Source: Streptomyces eurythermus (GTDB lineage: Bacteria > Actinomycetota > Actinomycetes > Streptomycetales > Streptomycetaceae). Taken from it: a DNA stretch of 64,000 bases. Below the pieces are notes generated by a model. The model was not told where the DNA came from. It saw only the letters and a list, made by a program, of their open reading frames with translations, and searched no databases. Numbering within the stretch: position 1 is the stretch's first letter; each line of letters begins with the position of its first letter. The stretch lies in contig NZ_BMSK01000010.1 in assembly GCF_014649115.1 (NCBI RefSeq), forward strand, positions 62,001 to 126,000, read 5' to 3'. This document shows positions 58,065-64,000 of this stretch, piece by piece. Made by a program: the position numbers and the translations under genes.

Positions 58065-59072
58065 ATGCGACGACGACTCGTCCCCGCCGCGCTGCTCCTG
58101 CCCCTCGCCCTTCTGCTCACCGCCTGCGGCGGCAGCTCGTCCGCGAGCACCGACACCGACGGAACGGGCCCGGTCACGCTCGACGTCGGCGACCAGAAGG
58201 GGGGTTCGGAGGCCATCCTGCGCGCCGCCGGAGAGCTCGAGAACCTGCACTACAAGATCAAGTGGTCGACCTTCACCTCCGGCCCGCCGCTGCTGGAGGC
58301 CGTCAACGCCCGGGCCGTCGACATCGGTGGTGTCGGCAACACCCCGCCCGTCTTCGCGGCCGGCGCCGGATCGAAGATCACCGTCGTGGCGGCCTGGCAC
58401 GGCACGTCCAAGGGCGACACCATCCTGGTGCCGAACGGCTCGGAGCTGACCGGTACCCGGCAGCTGAAGGGCAGGTCCGTCGCCGTCGCCCAGGGCTCGT
58501 CCGCCCACTATCAGCTGGTCGCCTCGCTCGAGAAGGCAGGGCTGAGCCTGTCCGACGTCAAGGTGAAGTACCTCCAGCCGGCCGACGCGCTCGCCGCGTT
58601 CACCTCCGGCAAGGTCGACGCCTGGGCGGTCTGGGACCCGTACACCTCACAGATCCTCCAGGCCGGGCGGGGCCGGGTGCTCACCACCGGCGACGGCGTG
58701 ACCAACGGCCTCACCTTCCAGGTCGCCTCGCCCGCCGCGCTGAAGGACCCGGAGAAGGCCGCCGCCGTCAAGGACTATCTGGCGCGGCTGCGGCGGGCCA
58801 CGAACTGGGTGTACGACCACCAGGAGGAGTGGGCCAAGGTGTGGGCGAAAGACACCGGTCTGCCGTACGAGGTGGCTCTGGCGTCCGTGCGGCGCACGAA
58901 CTCCACCCGCGTGGCGGTCGCCGTCGACAATCCGCTGGTCGCCTCCGAGCAGCGGATCGCCGACGCCTTCGCCGAGCTGCGGCTCATCCCGCACAAGGTC
59001 GACTTCGCCGGCTTCGTGGACCGGCGGTACAACGGCGGCCTGCCGCCGTCGACGACTCCGGCGAAGGGCTGA
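58065..59072 (+). CDS. ssuA: Sulfonate ABC transporter substrate-binding lipoprotein
   Basis: A 335-residue binding protein. The lipoprotein signal is LLLPLALLLTACGGSS (lipobox LTAC). The SsuA/NMT1-type fold is seen in LDVGDQKGGSEAILRAAGELENLHYKIKWSTFTSGPPLLEAVNARAVDIGGVGNTPPVFAAGAG (in parts), VPNGSELTGTRQLKGRSVAVAQGSSAHY and KVDAWAVWDPYTSQILQ. Captures aliphatic sulfonates or taurine-like compounds at the outer face of the membrane; the exact ligand is unknown. Confidence 0.93.
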   Translation: MRRRLVPAALLLPLALLLTACGGSSSASTDTDGTGPVTLDVGDQKGGSEAILRAAGELENLHYKIKWSTFTSGPPLLEAVNARAVDIGGVGNTPPVFAAGAGSKITVVAAWHGTSKGDTILVPNGSELTGTRQLKGRSVAVAQGSSAHYQLVASLEKAGLSLSDVKVKYLQPADALAAFTSGKVDAWAVWDPYTSQILQAGRGRVLTTGDGVTNGLTFQVASPAALKDPEKAAAVKDYLARLRRATNWVYDHQEEWAKVWAKDTGLPYEVALASVRRTNSTRVAVAVDNPLVASEQRIADAFAELRLIPHKVDFAGFVDRRYNGGLPPSTTPAKG

Positions 59073-59127
59073 GGACGACGCGGGGCCGCCGGGAAGATCC
59101 GTGTGCCGGTTCGTGTTGGGGACAGGC

Positions 59128-60204
59128 GTGAACGCAGCACGCGAGGTCGAGGCCGTCGTCATCGGCGCGGGTCAGGCAGGCCTGTCCGCCGCCTATCACC
59201 TGCGGCGGACCGGTTTCGAGCCGGACCGCGACTTCGTGGTCCTCGACCACTCCCCCGGGCCGGGCGGCGCCTGGCAGTTCCGGTGGCCCTCGCTGACCTT
59301 CGGCAAGGTGCACGGGATGCACGCGCTGCCCGGCATGGAGCTGACGGACGCCGACCCGGCGCGGCCCTCGTCCGAGGTGGTCCGGGAATATTTCGACCGC
59401 TATGAGCGCGCCTTCGGCCTGCGGGTGCGGCGTCCCGTGGACGTCCGCGCGGTGCGCGAGGGCAGCGGGGGGCGACTGCTCGTCGAGACGCCGGACGGCA
59501 CCTGGGCGGCGCGGGCGCTGATCAACGCGACCGGCACCTGGGACCGGCCGTTCTGGCCGCGCTACCCCGGCCAGGAGTCCTTCCGGGGGCGGCAGTTGCA
59601 CACCGCGCAGTACACCGGCCCCGAGGAGTTCGCCGGCCGGCGGGTCGTGGTGGTGGGCGGTGGCGCCTCGGGCACCCAGCATCTGCTGGAGCTCGCCCCG
59701 TACGCCGCCACGACCACGTGGGTCACCCGGCGGCCCCCGGTCTTCCGCGAGGGGCCGTTCGACGAGGGCGCGGGCCGTGCGGCCGTCGCGCTGGTGGAGG
59801 AGCGGGTGCGCCAGGGGCTGCCGCCGCGCAGTGTGGTCTCGGTCACCGGGCTGCCCCTGAACGACGCGATCCGGCAGGGGCTGGCGGACGGTGTCCTGGA
59901 CCGGCAGCCGATGTTCGACCGGGTCGTCCCGGACGGTGTGGAGTGGCGGGACGGCCGCAAGGTGGCGGCCGACGTGATCCTGTGGGCGACCGGCTTCCGC
60001 GCCGCGCTCGACCATCTCGCGCCGCTCGGGCTGCGCGAGCCGGGCGGCGGCATCCGGCTGGAGGGCACCCGCGCGGTCGCCGATCCGCGGGTCCATCTCC
60101 TGGGCTACGGCCCCTCCGCCAGCACCATCGGGGCCAACCGGGCCGGGCGCGCGGCCGTCCGGGACATCCGGCGGCTGCTCGCCGGGGAGCCCCTCGCCGC
60201 GTGA
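59128..60204 (+). CDS. FMO/CzcO-type flavin monooxygenase
   Basis: A 358-residue FAD/NADPH monooxygenase. FAD site AVVIGAGQAGLSAAYHLRR, the FMO-family fingerprint FRGRQLHTAQY, NADPH site VVVVGGGASGTQHLLELA and the C-terminal LWATGFRAALDHLAPLGL and GYGPSASTIGANRAG. It lies 55 bp after ssuA in the same direction. It is not an SsuD-type FMNH2 desulfonase, so any role in sulfonate breakdown would be unconventional (inference). GTG at 59128 follows GGGGACAGG. Confidence 0.9.
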   Translation: MNAAREVEAVVIGAGQAGLSAAYHLRRTGFEPDRDFVVLDHSPGPGGAWQFRWPSLTFGKVHGMHALPGMELTDADPARPSSEVVREYFDRYERAFGLRVRRPVDVRAVREGSGGRLLVETPDGTWAARALINATGTWDRPFWPRYPGQESFRGRQLHTAQYTGPEEFAGRRVVVVGGGASGTQHLLELAPYAATTTWVTRRPPVFREGPFDEGAGRAAVALVEERVRQGLPPRSVVSVTGLPLNDAIRQGLADGVLDRQPMFDRVVPDGVEWRDGRKVAADVILWATGFRAALDHLAPLGLREPGGGIRLEGTRAVADPRVHLLGYGPSASTIGANRAGRAAVRDIRRLLAGEPLAA

Positions 60205-60215
60205 CGTCCCGCCGC

Positions 60216-61118
60216 TCAGCCGCCCGAGGGCTGCGCGGGGACCGGGGAGGACGAGGACCAGGGCACGCCGCCGTCCGGCTGGGCCGGTGCCGCGCTCTGG
60301 TGGACGGCGTGGAACTCGGCCACGTTCCGCAGGTGCTCGTCGTAGTCGGCGGTGAAGCGGGTGTCCCCGGGCCGGACCGTGACGCAGTACAGCCAGTCGC
60401 CCGGCGTGGGGTTCAGGGCCGCGCGCATCGCGTCCGCGCCGGGGTTGTCGATCGGGGTCGGGGGCAGGCCCATGCGCTGGTAGGAGTTGTACGGGCTCTG
60501 CACCTGCCCGCTGCCCTGGCCGGCCTGGGCGGGGTCGTGTTCGAGCGCGTAGCTGACGGTCGAGTCCATCTGCAGCGGCATTCCGCGGGCCAGCCGGTTG
60601 AGGATGACCCGGGCGATCTTGCCCATGTCCGCCTTGGTGTCGGCCTCGGCCTGGACGATGCTGGCGACGGTGACGGCCTGGTGGAGGTTCATCGCGTTCC
60701 GCTGTGCCCCGGCCGTGACCGGGGCGAGGCCGTACTTGTCGTTGGCGGTGTCGACCATGGTGCGCAGCAGCGACTCGGGGGTGGCTCCTTCCGGGATCGG
60801 ATATGTCGCCGGGAAGAGATAGCCCTCCGGGTTGCCCTGGGCCTCGCCCGGCAGTTTCAGCGCCGCCTTGCCGAGCGACTTGCGGGTGCTGCCCGGCGGC
60901 AGCCGCAGCGCCTTGTCGACCGCGTCGTACACCTGGCTCGCGCGCCAGCCCTCCGGGATGACCAGGGAGGCGGACCCGGCCTCGTCGCGGTCGCCCGCGA
61001 GCAGCAGCAGCGGCACCGCCACGGCGGTGCCGGCCGCGACGGCGCCGGCCACGAGCGTGACGAGTCTTCCCCGGCGTGTCAGTCGGAGCGTGTTCCGTGG
61101 CGGAGTGTTCGTCTGCAT
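60216..61118 (-). CDS. mltG: MltG/YceG-type endolytic murein transglycosylase
   Basis: A 300-residue inner-membrane-anchored enzyme that cleaves nascent glycan strands. One N-terminal membrane helix (about 19-41), then the YceG domain with GNPEGYLFPATYPI, the catalytic Glu158 in VASIVQAEADT, and YNSYQRMGLPPTPIDNPG. The C-terminus is Pro/Ser-rich. It is shorter than the YceG located beside ruvX/aroE in many actinomycetes and so may be a second copy. The stop lies 11 bp from the FMO gene stop. Confidence 0.9.
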   Translation of the reverse strand: MQTNTPPRNTLRLTRRGRLVTLVAGAVAAGTAVAVPLLLLAGDRDEAGSASLVIPEGWRASQVYDAVDKALRLPPGSTRKSLGKAALKLPGEAQGNPEGYLFPATYPIPEGATPESLLRTMVDTANDKYGLAPVTAGAQRNAMNLHQAVTVASIVQAEADTKADMGKIARVILNRLARGMPLQMDSTVSYALEHDPAQAGQGSGQVQSPYNSYQRMGLPPTPIDNPGADAMRAALNPTPGDWLYCVTVRPGDTRFTADYDEHLRNVAEFHAVHQSAAPAQPDGGVPWSSSSPVPAQPSGG

Positions 61119-61161
61119 GCGGGCACGGTAATACGCATATCGTCATAAACCTGGCATATGT

Positions 61162-62964
61162 TCAGTCTGTCGGTCGCAGTTGCGCATCGCGGCGCACCAG
61201 GGCCGCGTACCGCCCGTCCCGCTCCAGGAGTTCCTCGTGCGTGCCGCGTTCGGCGACGCGCCCGGAGTCCAGCACCACGATCTGGTCGGCGTCGCGCACG
61301 GTGGACAGCCGGTGGGCGATGGTGAGGGTGGTGCGGTCGGCCGAGAGCGCGTCGATGGCCTGCTGGACGGCGGCTTCGGTGCGGGTGTCGAGCGCGCTGG
61401 TCGCCTCGTCCAGGATGAGGACCGGCGGGTCGCGCAGGATGGTGCGGGCTATGGCCAGACGCTGCTTCTCGCCGCCGGAGAAGCGGTGGCCGCGTTCGCC
61501 CACGATCGTGTCGTAGCCGTCAGGCAGCGCGGTGATGTGGTCGTGGATCTGCGCCGCCCTGGCCGCCGCGTGCAACTCCTCGTCGGTGGCGTCCGGCTTG
61601 GCGAAGCGCAGGTTGTCGGCGACCGAGGCGTGGAAGAGGTACGTCTCCTGGGAGACGACGCCGACCGCGCGGGCGAGGGTGTCGAAGTCGAGGTCGCGGA
61701 CGTCCACTCCGTCCAGGGTGACCCGGCCGCCGGTGACGTCGTACAGGCGGGGCACGAGATAGCCGAGCGTGGACTTCCCGGCACCGGTCGGGCCGACGAC
61801 GGCGAGGCTGCCGCCGGCCGGCACGGTGATGTCGATACCGTCGAGGACGGGGCCGCCCTTGTCGTCATAGCGGAACTCGACGTTCTCGAAGCGGACTTCG
61901 CCCTTGACCGTGTCGAGGCGGACCGGCCGCTCGCGCTCGGTGATGTCCACCGGCAGGTCCAGGTACTCGAAGATGCGCTGGAAGAGCGCCAGGGAGGTCT
62001 GGATCTGGACGCCGGTCGCCAGCAGGCTCACGGCCGGGCGGAACAGGCCCTGCTGGAGGGAGACGAAGGCGACGATGGTGCCGAGGGAGACGTCGGGCCC
62101 GCCGAACCGGAGGGCGAGGCCGGCGGTCCAGTAGATGACGGCGGGCATCGCGGCCATGACGATCGTGATCACGGCCATGCGCCAGCGCCCGGCCATGTTC
62201 GATCTGACCTCCAGGTCGACCAGGCGCTCGGACTCGGTGGCGAAGGACGCGGTCAGCGAGTCGGAGCGGCCCATGGTGCGGCCGAGCAGGATGCCGCTGA
62301 CCGAGAGCGACTCGGTGACCGTGGCCGCCATCGCGGCCATCTGTCTCTGCCGCTGGGTGGTGATCTTCTTGCGTTCGTTGCCGACGCGGCGGCTGATCCA
62401 GACGAACGCCGGCAGCAGGACGAGCGAGACGATCGTCAGCCGCCAGTCCAGGGCGACCATGGCGACGACCGTGGCGACCACGCTGGTGACGTTGGAGACC
62501 AGGGAGGTGGCGGTGGAGGTGACGGTGGCCTGCATACCGCCGATGTCGTTGGCGATGCGGGACTGCACCTCACCGGTGCGGGTGCGGGTGAAGAAGGCGA
62601 GCGACATGCGCTGGAGCCGGCCGTAGACCGCCGTGCGCAGATCGTGCATGACCCGCTGGCCGACGGTGGTCGAGATCAGCGTCTGGAGCACGCCGAAGAC
62701 GCCGGCCAGGACGGCGCTGAGGATCATGCCGAGCGCGAGCAGGCTCAGCAGACCCGTACGGCCCTCGGGGATGGCGACGTCGAGCGTCTCCCGCAGCAGG
62801 AACGGCGTGGCCACCGAGACCAGCGAGGAGGCGCCGACCAGCAGCCCGACGACGGCGAGGCGCCCGCGGTAGGGACGGAAGAGCCGCAGGATGCGGCGCA
62901 CCTGCCGGGGCTGCTCGCCGGCGTCGGCAGGTGGGGTCCAGGAGGGTTCGTGGTCGGGGTGCAT
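61162..62964 (-). CDS. ABC exporter (fused permease and ATPase)
   Basis: A 600-residue type IV (multidrug) half-transporter. The six-helix permease domain is about 30-330 (YRGRLAVVGLLVGASSLVSVATPFL onward); the ATPase has Walker A GPTGAGKSTL, Q-loop VSQETYLFHASVADNL, signature FSGGEKQRLAIARTIL, Walker B VLILDEATSALD and H-loop IAHRLSTVRDAD. Probably works as a homodimer. ATG at 62964 follows TAGGAG. Divergent from a MarR regulator across a shared palindrome. Confidence 0.94.
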   Translation of the reverse strand: MHPDHEPSWTPPADAGEQPRQVRRILRLFRPYRGRLAVVGLLVGASSLVSVATPFLLRETLDVAIPEGRTGLLSLLALGMILSAVLAGVFGVLQTLISTTVGQRVMHDLRTAVYGRLQRMSLAFFTRTRTGEVQSRIANDIGGMQATVTSTATSLVSNVTSVVATVVAMVALDWRLTIVSLVLLPAFVWISRRVGNERKKITTQRQRQMAAMAATVTESLSVSGILLGRTMGRSDSLTASFATESERLVDLEVRSNMAGRWRMAVITIVMAAMPAVIYWTAGLALRFGGPDVSLGTIVAFVSLQQGLFRPAVSLLATGVQIQTSLALFQRIFEYLDLPVDITERERPVRLDTVKGEVRFENVEFRYDDKGGPVLDGIDITVPAGGSLAVVGPTGAGKSTLGYLVPRLYDVTGGRVTLDGVDVRDLDFDTLARAVGVVSQETYLFHASVADNLRFAKPDATDEELHAAARAAQIHDHITALPDGYDTIVGERGHRFSGGEKQRLAIARTILRDPPVLILDEATSALDTRTEAAVQQAIDALSADRTTLTIAHRLSTVRDADQIVVLDSGRVAERGTHEELLERDGRYAALVRRDAQLRPTD

Positions 62965-63029
62965 GGGCTCCTACGGAGGTGAACGAGGGGGCGGCCCGGG
63001 ACGGCCGACGATGCATGACTGATCGTAGC

Positions 63030-63054
63030 TCATTGTTACCTATATTCACAATGA
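63030..63054. promoter_or_regulatory. MarR-type operator in the exporter/regulator divergent region
   Basis: TCATTGT (63030-63036) and ACAATGA (63048-63054), perfect 7-bp arms with an 11-nt AT-rich centre. It overlaps the likely promoters of both genes. Confidence 0.7.
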
Positions 63055-63078
63055 ACGGCGTCCTGATATTGTTCCCGC

Positions 63079-63528
63079 ATGACCACCCCCGATCCCGACG
63101 GCCTGCTCGCCGAGCAGTTGCTACGGCTCACCCGCCGGGTGCACCGCATCCAGAAACGTCATCTGGAACGGCGCGACCTGGGCGTCACCCCGGCCCAGTC
63201 CCGGCTGCTGCGCACCCTCGCGCACTATCCCTCACCGCCGCGCATGGCCGACCTGGCCGAGCGGCTGGAGGTCGTGCCGCGCGCGGTGACGACGCTGGTC
63301 GACGGGCTGGAGGCGGGCGGCAAGGTCCGGCGGGTGCCGGACCCGGCGAACCGGCGCGTGACCCGCATCGAGCTGACCGAAGAAGGCCGCGCGACCCTGC
63401 TGGAACTGCGCGGCGCCCGCCGCTCGGCGGCCGAGGAGATACTGGCGCCGCTGACGGAGAAGGAGCGCCAGGTGCTCGGCGTACTGCTGGACACGCTGAT
63501 CGACGGGGAGGCCGCGCCGCGCTGCTGA
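63079..63528 (+). CDS. MarR-family transcriptional regulator
   Basis: A 149-residue MarR protein: VTPAQSRLLRTLAHYPSPPRMADLAERLEVVPRAVTTLVDGLEAGGKVRRVPDPANRRVTRIELTEEGR is the winged helix (read as motifs). Likely represses the divergent ABC exporter and itself. ATG at 63079 has no SD; TATTGT at 63067-63072 places the transcription start near it, so it is probably leaderless. Confidence 0.92.
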   Translation: MTTPDPDGLLAEQLLRLTRRVHRIQKRHLERRDLGVTPAQSRLLRTLAHYPSPPRMADLAERLEVVPRAVTTLVDGLEAGGKVRRVPDPANRRVTRIELTEEGRATLLELRGARRSAAEEILAPLTEKERQVLGVLLDTLIDGEAAPRC

Positions 63529-63546
63529 GCGGCCGTCTCCCTGGGA

Positions 63547-63612
63547 AAGGGCCCCCGGCCCGTGGTTGTTGTCCGGACGGCCGGTGCGGCCTGCCTCGGA
63601 GCGGGGGCCCTT
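63547..63612. terminator. Bidirectional terminator with long loop
   Basis: Perfect 11-bp arms AAGGGCCCCCG / CGGGGGCCCTT around a 44-nt loop, between the convergent MarR and last gene. Confidence 0.55.
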
Positions 63613-63638
63613 GTGTCCGCGACGGCGGCCCGCCGGGC

Positions 63639-64000
63639 TCAGCAGCGGTCGCGGTCCTCCGTCAGCACTCCCTGGACCGTGGTCAGGGAGCGGTCGTAGC
63701 AGCCCGCCGAACCGAGGAGGCGGTAGCGCTCGGTCGATGTGCCCACCGCGTGCCGCTGGTCGCGCGGGACGTTCAGGGTGTACGCGGCGTCGCCGCTGTA
63801 GGTGTCGTCCAGCCGCGACCACGCGGTGCGCCGGCCGCCCTCGCGCGTCACCGCCGACGCCCGGTCGCCGACCGTGAGCACGGTGCGCAGCCGGTCGTCC
63901 GGGCCGAGGGTGACGGTGCCGTTCATGGTGTACGTCCGGTGGGTGCGCGTCGTGCGCGCCGGGCCGTGTCCGGCGCGCACGACCGACTCGTCGTCGCTCC
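63639..64000 (-). CDS. Incomplete gene of unknown function (5-prime end beyond the window)
   Basis: The frame is open at the window's right edge, so only the C-terminal 119 residues are seen. They contain MNGTVTLGPDDRLRTVLTVGD, alternating beta-rich sequence (YSGDAAYTLNVPRDQRHAV, YRLLGSAGCYDRSLTTVQGVLTEDRDRC) and two cysteines, compatible with a secreted beta-rich domain. No family recognised. Confidence 0.6.
   Translation of the reverse strand, partial: SDDESVVRAGHGPARTTRTHRTYTMNGTVTLGPDDRLRTVLTVGDRASAVTREGGRRTAWSRLDDTYSGDAAYTLNVPRDQRHAVGTSTERYRLLGSAGCYDRSLTTVQGVLTEDRDRC

Noticed and set aside
1..64000. tRNA, rRNA, insertion sequence, prophage or attachment site
   Set aside because: None was recognised by reading both strands; a tRNAscan-SE and ISfinder search would be decisive.

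Overview
This window is a stretch of Streptomyces (or a very close actinomycete) chromosome. The evidence is the very high GC with strongly GC-biased third codon positions, many GTG/TTG starts, an SsgA-like sporulation protein, Rv1733c-, DUF6421-, DUF5997- and DUF5134-family proteins, FUSC pumps, and actinobacterial leader peptides with the HIDL-R-SA-C signature. About 62 protein genes are annotated. No tRNA, rRNA, CRISPR array, insertion sequence or prophage was found, so this looks like core-to-flexible chromosome, not a mobile island.

Layout. 0-10.6 kb holds secreted and carbohydrate functions (GH27 alpha-galactosidase, small secreted proteins, SsgA-like protein, FUSC pump, a divergent ROK kinase/LacI pair with a clear operator, a CitE-like lyase ending at an octamer repeat, and a Tat-exported endonuclease/phosphatase). 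10.6-14.8 kb holds etfBA, a flavin reductase behind a leader peptide, a thioredoxin and PlsC. 14.8-15.2 kb is a three-unit degenerate repeat. 15.2-19.1 kb holds a transglutaminase-like protein and an overlapping DUF6421-SDR-threonine aldolase operon. 19.5-32.9 kb is a set of small enzymes and regulator pairs (GDPD, GNAT, VOC, aldo/keto reductase, FUSC-MarR, PAP2, TetR, FprA-type reductase, NCS2 permease, ArsR/old yellow enzyme, metallophosphoesterase).

32.9-37.8 kb is a 1434-residue CtpI-like P-type ATPase with a degenerate second ATPase copy in its N-terminal half, preceded by a small membrane protein. 38.2-43.2 kb holds a PL3 pectate lyase, a BenE transporter with a repetitive tail, and a divergent PaaX/AidB-like acyl-CoA dehydrogenase pair. 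43.5-51.2 kb holds an Rv1733c-like protein, a BNR-repeat protein with a PafBC-type DNA-damage promoter, ung with a coupled sugar-kinase-like gene, a CbiX-like protein lacking its metal-binding histidine, a lactonase and a third FUSC pump. 51.4-56.1 kb holds Lrp/AsnC, HAD, a DHA2 transporter, a LysR effector domain without HTH opposite DUF5997, and YjbQ. 56.2-60.2 kb is a sulfonate uptake operon (leader peptide, ssuC, ssuB, ssuA, flavin monooxygenase). The window ends with MltG, an ABC exporter/MarR divergent pair and an incomplete gene.

The most notable points are: two leaderless cysteine-type leader peptides with matching promoters; the pseudo-ATPase fusion; the PafBC-type promoter beside ung; the coupled DUF6421 operon; and many regulator/target pairs whose operators can be read directly. 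Starts were chosen from Shine-Dalgarno (SD) sequences and overlaps where possible. All family names come from reading translated sequence without database searches.
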